A DNA stretch of 5,095 nt from Alphaproteobacteria bacterium (GTDB taxonomy: Bacteria; Pseudomonadota; Alphaproteobacteria; ATCC43930; CGMCC-115725). Positions 1 to 5,095 of this stretch are shown one piece after another. The position numbers and the translations under genes are program-made. The notes under the pieces were generated by a model that saw nothing but the letters and a program-made list of their open reading frames with translations, was not told the DNA's origin and did no database searches. The stretch is taken from positions 1-5,095 of the forward strand of contig VAZF01000370.1 in assembly GCA_005888425.1 (NCBI GenBank), read 5' to 3'. Numbering within the stretch: position 1 is the stretch's first letter; each line of letters begins with the position of its first letter.

Positions 1-211
1 CGATCTGGAGATCGATCTTGTTGCCGCTCGCCTTTTCGTACTCGCCGACGAGTTTTTTCAGGGAGGCGTCCTCCTCCTTGGCGAAACCCTGAGCCCACCA
101 CATTTCCGCGGTGGTGGCGGCGGCATTGGCGATGTAAGGCCTCACCACGGCTCCCGCCGCAACAAGCCCCAAAGAACCACGAATAACAGAACGTCTGGTT
201 GGCTTGGTCAC
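1..211 (-). CDS. ABC transporter solute-binding protein, family 1 type, N-terminal part (cut by left edge)
   Basis: Seventy codons are visible, reading from a GTG at 209-211 off the left edge. The product begins with a twin-arginine signal: TRRSVIRG at residues 5-12, then a hydrophobic stretch (GLVAAGAVV) and a cleavage region around YIANAAA (26-32). The mature start TAEMWWAQGFAKEED, followed by KKLV and SGNKIDL, has the strand-helix-strand look of family-1 extracellular solute-binding proteins, which deliver sugars, polyols or similar solutes to ABC importers. The start is secure: an in-frame TGA lies at 242-244, no other start codon falls between it and the GTG, and an AGGGAGG ribosome binding site is 8 nt upstream. 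The protein aligns without gaps to the plus-strand gene at 4663, with 45 of 70 residues identical. Export by Tat is inferred from the RR motif. The substrate cannot be told from this fragment. Confidence 0.88.
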   Translation of the reverse strand, partial: MTKPTRRSVIRGSLGLVAAGAVVRPYIANAAATTAEMWWAQGFAKEEDASLKKLVGEYEKASGNKIDLQI

Positions 212-219
212 GGTCGTTT

Positions 220-226
220 CCTCCCT
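220..226 (-). promoter_or_regulatory. Ribosome binding site AGGGAGG deciding a GTG start
   Basis: On the minus strand AGGGAGG lies 8 nt before the GTG at 209-211. It supports the non-ATG start of the left-edge solute-binding protein, which has no ATG alternative after the in-frame stop at 242-244. It sits within CGAACAGGGA (222-231), a ten-base string that also precedes the paralogous gene at 4663. Confidence 0.75.
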
Positions 227-302
227 GTTCGGCGCCGCCGATCATTGCCGACGGCATGAAGTTTTTGTATCGCCGGCCGAATGTGGACCGACGCCCGTCA
301 GC

Positions 303-404
303 TCAAAATTGCTTCAAAATTTCTGCCGCGGCGCCGCCGATCGCGAGAAATCCAGCGATCGTGCTGCCAGCAACGGCCAACAGCACCCTCGATAGTCCCC
401 TCAT
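303..404 (-). CDS. Small hydrophobic protein, 33 residues, probable single membrane segment
   Basis: The minus strand reads an ATG at 402-404 to a TGA at 303-305, giving 33 residues. A GGGAGG ribosome binding site lies 6 nt upstream, as strong as those of the large genes here. The product starts MRGLSRVLL with two arginines, then has a hydrophobic stretch from about residue 7 to 27 (LLAVAGSTIAGFLAIGG), and ends AAAEILKQF. It lies between SBP5-B and the left-edge solute-binding protein, 91 nt before the GTG of the latter, on the same strand and so possibly in the same operon. I do not recognise the family. It could be a small inner-membrane protein attached to the transporter, or the signal-peptide remnant of a lost secreted protein, since the AAAE region resembles a signal peptidase site. 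Evidence rests on the ribosome binding site plus the coherent hydrophobic pattern; homologues were not checked. Confidence 0.55.
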   Translation of the reverse strand: MRGLSRVLLAVAGSTIAGFLAIGGAAAEILKQF

Positions 405-410
405 AACGCA

Positions 411-416
411 CCTCCC
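411..416 (-). promoter_or_regulatory. Ribosome binding site GGGAGG of the 33-residue ORF
   Basis: GGGAGG on the minus strand is spaced 6 nt from the ATG at 402-404. It is the main reason for treating this very short reading frame as a gene. Confidence 0.6.
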
Positions 417-493
417 GTTCAAGCCTCCTCAATCGCGGCCCGTGCCGCCCCTCGGAGGTCATGTTGCTATGTAACCCGTGCCGGCCTCTAGCA

Positions 494-521
494 GCCGTTG
501 ATGTCGGCACCAATCAACGGC
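494..521. repeat. Inverted repeat, 9-bp perfect arms, 10-nt loop
   Basis: GCCGTTGAT at 494-502 pairs perfectly with ATCAACGGC at 513-521 around a 10-nt loop. It starts about 50 nt beyond the stop codon of SBP5-B and precedes the 33-residue ORF. No run of T follows on either strand, so it is not a classical Rho-independent terminator. It could be a 3' mRNA-stabilising hairpin that lowers expression of genes downstream of SBP5-B, or an operator. Confidence 0.5.
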
Positions 522-573
522 GAGGTTCAATGGATAGCGGTCCTCCGCTGCATGCGATCACCTTGATCCTGAG

Positions 574-2181
574 CTACCTGTCCAACCACACGGTTGCGAG
601 ATCCTGATTGAGGAAATGGCTCGGACTGATCTTCCAGCCCTTCACATAAGAGCGGTGCGGCACGATCCGGTACCACCACAGCGTCGTGATGTTATGTACT
701 TGATCGTCGAGCGTGTGCCTTTCGAAGGTCCGCATCAATGCGCGCTGCCGCGCCGGATCGGTCTCGTGCAGCATTTTTTGATAGAGATCGATCGCCGCAG
801 GGTCGTCAAAGTTGCCGTACTGCTCGGTGAAGACCGAGGAGGGCTGGTATTTGCTGACATCGAGCAGCGGGTTGACGACGCTCTGGCAATTACCTTCGAG
901 CGTCACTTCGAAATTGCCGCTACGCAGCGACTCGAACCACGGGCCGGTCGGCGCGACCCGCTGGTTGACCTTAAGCCCGACCTTGCTCCACTCATCGACC
1001 AGCCAGGTGCCGAGGTATTTGAAGGGCTGATCGACATCGCGGTTCAGAAGCTCGAAACCGAGCCCTTCTGCGCCCGCGTCCTTCAACAGCCGCCTCGCCT
1101 CGGAGCGCGATTCCTCGATATCGGGCCAGAAGCCGGCTAGCTGTTCGAGTTCCTCCTTGGTCGCCGCCAAGGGCGAGCCCGGGAACACGATGCCGCCGAC
1201 CGTCCGCATGATTGCAATCTTCGACAAGGCGGGCGCGCCATGCCAGCGATCGACCGCCAGGGTCAGCGCGCGGCGCACCCGGACATCGTCGAACGGCTTC
1301 TTTTTGTGGTTTGGCGTGACCAGCAGACCGCAATTCCAGTCGCTGGTCTGCACCGTGATCTTATCGCCGAGCGCGCCTACCAATTCTTCGCGCGCCGCCG
1401 GCGGCAGGCCGCGGAACTCGATCGCGGCGCGGTCGCTGCGGATCGCATCGAGACGGGTCGCCTGCTTCGGCGCCAGGATCCCGACGATGCCGTCAAGATA
1501 CGGCAGCCCCTTGTGGTAGTAATACGGGTTGCGCTCGCCCCTGATCGCCTGGCCCGCCTCGTAGCTGACCAGCTTGAAGGGGCCCGAACCCATGATGTTT
1601 TTCTCGTACCAGCGCGGGTCCCTGTCGAGGATCTCCTTCTTGTAGATCCAGGTGTAGGGATCGGCGAGCGCCGACAGAAAAGCGCTGGTCGGAAATTTGA
1701 GACGGAACACCACGGTCAGCGGGTCCGGCATCTCGATCTTGTCGACCATGATGTAGAAGCTTTGACGCGCGCTGGTGACGCCTTCCGGCGGATCGACGAT
1801 CTTGCGCCAGCTCGCTGCGACATCGACGGCTGTCAGCGGCGACCCGTCGTGAAACTTCACCCCGTCGCGAATCTTGAAGGTGTAGGTCCGGCCGTCATCG
1901 GTCGGCTGCGGCATCTCGGTGCAGAGATCGCACACGAAATCGGTCGGCGAGGCCGGGTTCTCCGGGTTGACCCGGATCAGGACACTGTAATACGGCGCCG
2001 CCGCATGCACCGTCGCGTAGGTTGCCTCGCGATGGCCATCGAAGCTCGGTGGCGCATCAGCCGGGATCATGTAGGTGAGAATGCCGCCCGACCTTGCTTT
2101 CTCCTCGCCTATTGCCGGCGTAACGATGGCGAGCGTGAGCAGAACGGCAATGCGTCCTGCAAGATATGTCTGCGGCTTCAT
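574..2181 (-). CDS. SBP5-B: ABC transporter solute-binding protein, family 5 (peptide/dipeptide/nickel type)
   Basis: This is a complete periplasmic binding protein of 535 residues, a normal length for the DppA/OppA family. It has a Sec-type signal peptide (K2, R10, hydrophobic 11-24, probable cut after AIG at 25). The family core is clear: DDGRTYTFKIRDGVKFHDG at about 95-113, followed by SPLTAVDV; further on MGSGPFKLVSY and RNPYYYHKGLPYLDG, then VRVRRALTLAVDR. It would bind a peptide or other small solute for an ABC importer. The frame is open upstream to an ATG at 2236-2238 that overlaps the SBP5-A stop. The ATG at 2179-2181 is chosen because GGGAGG lies 5 nt before it and the signal peptide starts exactly there; the 19 extra residues are charged and unlike an export signal. 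An unusual CxxC (C84, C87) sits where relatives usually have a PDLA-like segment. It lies 53 nt after SBP5-A, probably co-transcribed. Substrate unknown. Confidence 0.93.
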   Translation of the reverse strand: MKPQTYLAGRIAVLLTLAIVTPAIGEEKARSGGILTYMIPADAPPSFDGHREATYATVHAAAPYYSVLIRVNPENPASPTDFVCDLCTEMPQPTDDGRTYTFKIRDGVKFHDGSPLTAVDVAASWRKIVDPPEGVTSARQSFYIMVDKIEMPDPLTVVFRLKFPTSAFLSALADPYTWIYKKEILDRDPRWYEKNIMGSGPFKLVSYEAGQAIRGERNPYYYHKGLPYLDGIVGILAPKQATRLDAIRSDRAAIEFRGLPPAAREELVGALGDKITVQTSDWNCGLLVTPNHKKKPFDDVRVRRALTLAVDRWHGAPALSKIAIMRTVGGIVFPGSPLAATKEELEQLAGFWPDIEESRSEARRLLKDAGAEGLGFELLNRDVDQPFKYLGTWLVDEWSKVGLKVNQRVAPTGPWFESLRSGNFEVTLEGNCQSVVNPLLDVSKYQPSSVFTEQYGNFDDPAAIDLYQKMLHETDPARQRALMRTFERHTLDDQVHNITTLWWYRIVPHRSYVKGWKISPSHFLNQDLATVWLDR

Positions 2182-2186
2182 TCTTT

Positions 2187-2192
2187 CCTCCC
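2187..2192 (-). promoter_or_regulatory. Ribosome binding site GGGAGG choosing the inner start of SBP5-B
   Basis: GGGAGG on the minus strand is 5 nt upstream of the ATG at 2179-2181. The upstream in-frame ATG at 2236-2238 has no comparable site, so the inner start is preferred. The site lies in the 53-nt gap (2182-2234) between the two family-5 genes. That gap otherwise shows only a weak 5-bp hairpin at 2208-2221. Confidence 0.7.
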
Positions 2193-2234
2193 GTCCGGTA
2201 TCATTTTTTCTTGCGAAAGAACGGGCGCCGCCGG

Positions 2235-3875
2235 TCATTGCCGCGGCGCGTTGCTGCCGACCCCCTGCTCGAGCCAGACATCCTCAAAGCGCGAGCCGTT
2301 GTAGATGCTGTTGACCATCTGCGTCAGGCCCTTGACACGCGGCAGAGCGCAAATTGCAGCGCGCGGGTAGAAGATGACCGGCCTGACGCTGTCTTCCACG
2401 AGCTTCTTCTCGATCTCCCACACCAGCTGGCGACGCTTTTCCAGATCGGCTTCCGTCGATTGGCGGTCGATCATTCGGTCGAGCTCCGGATTGCAGTAAC
2501 CGCCGTAATTGCGCTCGGCGCCGCATACGAAATTCTCGTAGAATTGCTGGTCGGGATCGTCGAGGCCGTTCTCGCTGACGACTGCGCCGACCGTGAAATC
2601 CTTGCGCATCACCTTAGGGTACCAGTTAGTCGTGTCGACCGTGTCGAGTTCGCCGTCGATATAGATCTCCTTCAGATGATCGATCAGGATGACCGCCGGG
2701 TCGCGGGCAGGCTGGATATTGCGGACCGCGACCTTGAAGCCCAGCCGCTTGTTAGGGCCGTAGCCGAGCTTCTCCATGAGGCTGCGCGCTTCGGCGCGGT
2801 TCTTCGCGACGTCGGGGCTGTAGCCCGGCAAGCTCTTGAGCATCTCCGCGGGCATACCCCAGACGCCCTCCGGGGCTGGCAGCATTGCGCCGCCGATATC
2901 GCCCTGACCCAATGTTAGGATATCGATAAAAGCCTTACGGTCGATGGTTAGCGCCATCGCCCGGCGCAGCTCCGAGTCGGCAAAAGGCGGCACAGCGCGG
3001 TTCACCAGAAGTGTGCGGGGCACATTGGTTGGGATCACGTCGCAGACTGCTTGCGGCGCTTGGCTCTTGACGTCTTGCAGAAGCGGTATCGTCACGCCGT
3101 AGACCGTGTCGAATTTGTCGGCGAGAAAGCCCAAAACCCGCGTCGAGATGCTGGGGATGATCGGCCATTCGATGCCATCGAGGAACGGCCGGCCCGGCTT
3201 CCAGTAATCCGGGTTCTTCGCGACACGGATCAGCTCGTTCGGCTTGAACTCGACGAATTTGAACGGCCCGGTGCCGATCGGCTTCAAACGCATCTCGCGC
3301 GGGGGCACATGACAGGGGTAAACCGGCGACCATCCCGCCGCAAGCAGCGCGGTAAATGACGGCTGCGGGCGCTTCAGGCGGAAGGTGACCTCATAATCGC
3401 CGTTGACTGCCACCTCCTCGAGATTCGCATACCATGATTTGCGCGGATTGAGACGCAGCTTCTCCGAGGCTTTGCCGGTCAACAGATCCCAGGTGCATTT
3501 GACATCCCTGGCGGTGAACGGCTTGCCGTCATGCCATTTGACGTCTCGCCGCAGCGGCAACGTCAGTTCGGTCGCGTCCTCATTCCAAGACCAGCCCGTC
3601 GCCAGATCGGGCATGATTGTCTCTGAGGTGTTCTGCGGCGCATCCTGGCGGTACATGATCAAATTGTTGAAAACGCCCATCATCGGGCGGTTGACTGCGG
3701 CGGTTGATTCCTCGTGCATCGACATGCTCGCCGGGCTGTCGAAATGTGACATGCGCAGAACGCCGCCGGGCTGTTGGCCCGATGCCGGAGCGCTCGGGGC
3801 CAATACAAAGAGCAAGCCCGCCAAAAATGCTCCTACCGTCGCGACCGGTTCTGGACGCCGCTTCATATTCAACAT
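2235..3875 (-). CDS. SBP5-A: ABC transporter solute-binding protein, family 5 (peptide/dipeptide/nickel type)
   Basis: A complete 546-residue periplasmic binding protein. It has a Sec-type signal: KRR at 5-7, a hydrophobic run at about 11-29, and a probable cut near APASG (29-33). The mature part starts QQPGGVLRMSHFD. Family-5 hallmarks follow in order: VFNNLIMYR (68-76), PDLATGW (89-95), DVKWHDGKPFTARDV (111-125), then IGTGPFKFVEF, NPDYWKPGRPFLDGIEW, and LRRAMALTIDRKAFID. It would capture a peptide-like or other small solute outside the inner membrane for an ABC importer. An in-frame TAG at 3879-3881, two codons upstream, limits the start to the ATG at 3873-3875 or the one at 3864-3866. Neither has a clear Shine-Dalgarno sequence, unlike the other genes here. 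It is the first gene of the probable minus-strand operon, followed by SBP5-B after 53 nt. No permease or ATPase is in the window. Family assignment is secure; the substrate is not. Confidence 0.94.
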   Translation of the reverse strand: MLNMKRRPEPVATVGAFLAGLLFVLAPSAPASGQQPGGVLRMSHFDSPASMSMHEESTAAVNRPMMGVFNNLIMYRQDAPQNTSETIMPDLATGWSWNEDATELTLPLRRDVKWHDGKPFTARDVKCTWDLLTGKASEKLRLNPRKSWYANLEEVAVNGDYEVTFRLKRPQPSFTALLAAGWSPVYPCHVPPREMRLKPIGTGPFKFVEFKPNELIRVAKNPDYWKPGRPFLDGIEWPIIPSISTRVLGFLADKFDTVYGVTIPLLQDVKSQAPQAVCDVIPTNVPRTLLVNRAVPPFADSELRRAMALTIDRKAFIDILTLGQGDIGGAMLPAPEGVWGMPAEMLKSLPGYSPDVAKNRAEARSLMEKLGYGPNKRLGFKVAVRNIQPARDPAVILIDHLKEIYIDGELDTVDTTNWYPKVMRKDFTVGAVVSENGLDDPDQQFYENFVCGAERNYGGYCNPELDRMIDRQSTEADLEKRRQLVWEIEKKLVEDSVRPVIFYPRAAICALPRVKGLTQMVNSIYNGSRFEDVWLEQGVGSNAPRQ

Positions 3876-3978
3876 CCGCTAAAATGCCGGTGCCGCTCGG
3901 CGGCGGGATTGCAGCACGCGGCAGCTTGCACGCTGCAGATTTCGGCGTCGCGGCTGAGGATCGGCTGAACGGGTGAAA

Positions 3979-3994
3979 GCCGCAGGCGTGCGGC
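3979..3994 (-). terminator. Short GC hairpin followed by TTT, weak terminator or leader element
   Basis: On the minus strand GCCGCA and TGCGGC form a 6-bp stem with a 4-nt loop (CGCC), followed directly by TTT. It lies about 100 nt before the SBP5-A start. It could end transcription from upstream or act in the SBP5-A leader. The T run is too short to call a terminator with confidence. Confidence 0.22.
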
Positions 3995-4063
3995 GACGGT
4001 CGCATCACGCGCCGCGGCAGCTCCCGGCCTCATCGCAGAGACCTGAAACGCCTTATGACTCCG

Positions 4064-4171
4064 TCAAAGTCTCTTGATCGGAACGTCCGTATGTTGCGAC
4101 GGAATCGTCAATCCAGTGCCGGCGTTCAGTTGCGCGCCAAGCGTCGCGAACGCATCGAGCCTTCGCGTCAT
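4064..4171 (-). CDS. Possible small ORF of 35 residues, unknown function
   Basis: The minus strand has an ATG at 4169-4171 preceded by GGAGG 5 nt upstream (4177-4181) and ends at a TGA at 4064-4066. The product begins MTRRLDAFATLGAQLNAG and ends SQHTDVPIKRL; it has no membrane segment. The frame stays open upstream to about 4305. In the section around 4180-4240 nearly every codon ends in G or C, as in real genes of this genome, so the true coding stretch may be longer or may be the tail of a decayed gene. The GGAGGCGGTAATGAC context resembles GGAGGCGGAAATGAC at the right-hand SBP start. I recognise no family, and it may be spurious. Confidence 0.27.
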   Translation of the reverse strand: MTRRLDAFATLGAQLNAGTGLTIPSQHTDVPIKRL

Positions 4172-4504
4172 TACCGCCTCCATCGCCGCGCCCATGCGGG
4201 GCGAACCGACGAGCGCCGCCTTCCTGTTCCGGGCGTTGTGCGGGTTGTTCCCGTCTCGCCCATATCTCTGCAACAATAGCACAGTGCTGTGAAGGAAACA
4301 GCGGTTTCAGCCGGTCACGCCCGATGTCCTTGCAACCGTCTAATCCTGCGTATCTGCCTAGCTCTACGGTCCGAAGCTATTACGACCCGGATGATATCCA
4401 GACGGAGCCTCGATACGCCTCACGGTTGTAAATATTCACACCTTGCCAGGGATGAGAAGCGCGTTGGACCATGTGCCTGATCCAGCCTAAATCGGTGGCG
4501 CGTG

Positions 4505-4540
4505 AAGGGCTGGGCGCCGCGCGCGCGGCGCCTAACCCTT
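4505..4540. repeat. Perfect 20-bp GC palindrome within a longer inverted repeat
   Basis: The half-site GGCGCCGCGC at 4513-4522 is mirrored exactly to 4532, with no spacer. AAGGG (4505-4509) and CCCTT (4536-4540) extend the symmetry beyond three imperfect base pairs on each side. A second, competing stem is possible: CCTAACCC (4531-4538) with GGGTAGG (4542-4548) around TTT and one bulged A. It lies about 120 nt upstream of the plus-strand SBP start. It may be an operator, a cruciform or leader RNA structure; no T run follows that would mark a terminator. Confidence 0.6.
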
Positions 4541-4569
4541 TGGGTAGGCTCTCCGGCCCAAAAAGCCAA

Positions 4570-4583
4570 GACGCTCGCGCGTC
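4570..4583. repeat. Small hairpin GACGC-TCGC-GCGTC
   Basis: A 5-bp perfect stem with a 4-nt loop, followed directly by the palindrome GGCCGGCC (4584-4591). With the inverted repeats at 4505-4548 it makes the probable leader of the plus-strand SBP unusually structured. In a GC-rich genome short stems like this can also arise by chance. Confidence 0.35.
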
Positions 4584-4652
4584 GGCCGGCCTATTCTGTC
4601 AAACGTGATGCGGAAATGCGCCCGAAAAAACGGCCGCGTAGCGAACAGGGAC

Positions 4653-4657
4653 GGAGG
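4653..4657 (+). promoter_or_regulatory. Ribosome binding site GGAGG of the right-hand SBP
   Basis: GGAGG lies 5 nt before the ATG at 4663-4665. Together with the in-frame TAG at 4639-4641 it fixes that start. The upstream string CGAACAGGGA (4642-4651) is shared with the leader of the left-edge paralogue. Confidence 0.75.
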
Positions 4658-4662
4658 CGGAA

Positions 4663-5095
4663 ATGACACCTTTGACTCGGCGTTCGGTGCTTCGCGGCTC
4701 TCTCGCAATTGGTGCAGCCGGGAGCCTCACAGCTCCCTATATCGCCAATGCGCAGGCGAAGACGGCGGAATTGTGGTGGACGCAGGGGTTTGTCCAGGAA
4801 GAGGACATCTCGATTAAGAAGATCGTCGCGGATTACGCGAAGGCGACCGGCAACAAGATCGAGCTCGCGATCACACCATTTGCGCCGCTGCGCCAGAAGA
4901 TCGTCGCGGCGATGCAGAGCGGCGTCATCCCGGACATGTTCGTCAGCACCCCCGCTGAAGTCATCGCACTGTTTGCCTGGGACGACAGGCTGGTCGATGT
5001 CAGCGATGTCGTGGCGACGCAACGCGAGGAGCTCAGCGAGACCGCGCTAGTCAACATGAACTGCTATAACAACGTCACCAAAAAGCGCAGTCTTT
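4663..5095 (+). CDS. ABC transporter solute-binding protein, family 1 type, N-terminal part (cut by right edge)
   Basis: The frame is open from the ATG at 4663 to the window end, 144 codons, and is incomplete. It begins with a twin-arginine signal: TRRSVLRG at residues 5-12, hydrophobic LAIGAAGSL, and a cleavage region YIANAQA (26-32). The mature start TAELWWTQGF, then TGNKIEL, PLRQKIVAAMQSG, and IPDMFVSTPAEV, fits family-1 extracellular solute-binding proteins, where a helix packs against the first strands and a PD motif follows. Such proteins feed sugars, polyols or related solutes to ABC importers. An in-frame TAG 24 nt upstream and a GGAGG site fix the start. It is a paralogue of the left-edge gene (45 of 70 residues identical, no gap), transcribed divergently from SBP5-A. 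The visible part has no frameshift. Tat export is inferred from the RR motif; substrate and partner permease are unknown. Confidence 0.9.
   Translation, partial: MTPLTRRSVLRGSLAIGAAGSLTAPYIANAQAKTAELWWTQGFVQEEDISIKKIVADYAKATGNKIELAITPFAPLRQKIVAAMQSGVIPDMFVSTPAEVIALFAWDDRLVDVSDVVATQREELSETALVNMNCYNNVTKKRSL

Larger units (their letters stand above)
3876..4662. other. Divergent intergenic region of about 790 bp
   Basis: This stretch separates the minus-strand SBP5-A from the plus-strand solute-binding gene at 4663 and must hold both promoters. I find no long reading frame with good coding character. It contains a small hairpin (3979-3994), a doubtful 35-codon frame (4064-4171), a relatively AT-rich part (about 4320-4440, 50-53% GC by count against roughly 60% around it), a near-palindrome GTAAATATTCAC at 4428-4439 with one mismatched pair, and the GC palindrome at 4513-4532. 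No sigma-70 promoter stands out; the best pair on the plus strand, TTGGAC (4464-4469) and TAAATC (4488-4493) with 18 nt between, matches the consensus poorly. The length and mixed composition would also fit decayed gene remnants. Confidence 0.6.

Noticed and set aside
298..513. Minus-strand frame of 71 codons overlapping the 33-residue ORF
   Set aside because: Its product is arginine-rich without a pattern, and the better start context belongs to the other frame at 404.
1240..2304. Plus-strand open frame of 354 codons across SBP5-B
   Set aside because: It is exactly antisense to a secure family-5 gene, has no ribosome binding site, and its product is arginine- and aspartate-rich with no recognisable domain. 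Long antisense frames are common in high-GC genes.
2166..2918. Plus-strand open frame of 250 codons
   Set aside because: It is antisense to SBP5-A and the start of SBP5-B and has no domain or ribosome binding site; a compositional shadow.
4464..4493. Possible sigma-70 promoter TTGGAC-18 nt-TAAATC before the right-hand SBP
   Set aside because: Each hexamer matches only about half of the consensus, so it is no better than chance in a region of this length.
4503..4514. GTGAAGGGCTGG on the plus strand matches 12 bases of the SBP5-B C-terminal coding sequence (VKGW)
   Set aside because: Flanking bases and the translated neighbours do not align. A single 12-base match is expected by chance when a 5-kb window is compared with itself, so it is not taken as a gene remnant.
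4605..4817. Plus-strand frame overlapping the start of the right-hand SBP
   Set aside because: It is out of frame with the clear Tat signal and SBP sequence, and its ATG lacks a ribosome binding site.

Overview
The window looks like chromosomal DNA of a high-GC alphaproteobacterium, most likely a Bradyrhizobium/Rhodopseudomonas-type member of the Nitrobacteraceae. This is an inference from the roughly 60% GC, the G/C-ending codons, and the dense run of solute-binding protein genes typical of that group. No taxonomic marker gene is present.

Layout, left to right. (1) The minus strand at 1-211 carries the start of a family-1 type ABC solute-binding protein with a twin-arginine signal; it runs off the left edge. 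(2) 212-573 is a gap holding one convincing small ORF, a 33-residue hydrophobic protein (303-404, minus) with a strong ribosome binding site, and a 9-bp inverted repeat (494-521). (3) 574-2181 and 2235-3875 (minus) are two complete tandem family-5 (DppA/OppA-type) solute-binding proteins, here called SBP5-B and SBP5-A. (4) 3876-4662 is a divergent intergenic region with lower-GC stretches, a strong GC palindrome (4513-4532) and one doubtful small ORF (4064-4171, minus). (5) The plus strand from 4663 carries a second family-1 type solute-binding protein, cut by the right edge. It is a clear paralogue of the left-edge gene: 45 of the first 70 residues are identical without a gap.

On the minus strand the probable transcription order is SBP5-A, SBP5-B, the 33-residue ORF, then the left family-1 SBP. 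The right family-1 SBP is transcribed divergently. All four large products would be exported and would capture small solutes (peptide-like for the family-5 pair, sugar- or polyol-like for the family-1 pair, by family only) for ABC importers. No permease or ATPase gene lies inside the window, so the cognate transporters must be outside it or elsewhere in the genome. I see no phage, insertion sequence, CRISPR, tRNA or rRNA, and no convincing novel system. The most interesting items are the 33-residue hydrophobic ORF, the paired SBP paralogues with a shared leader, and the structured leader around 4505-4583.
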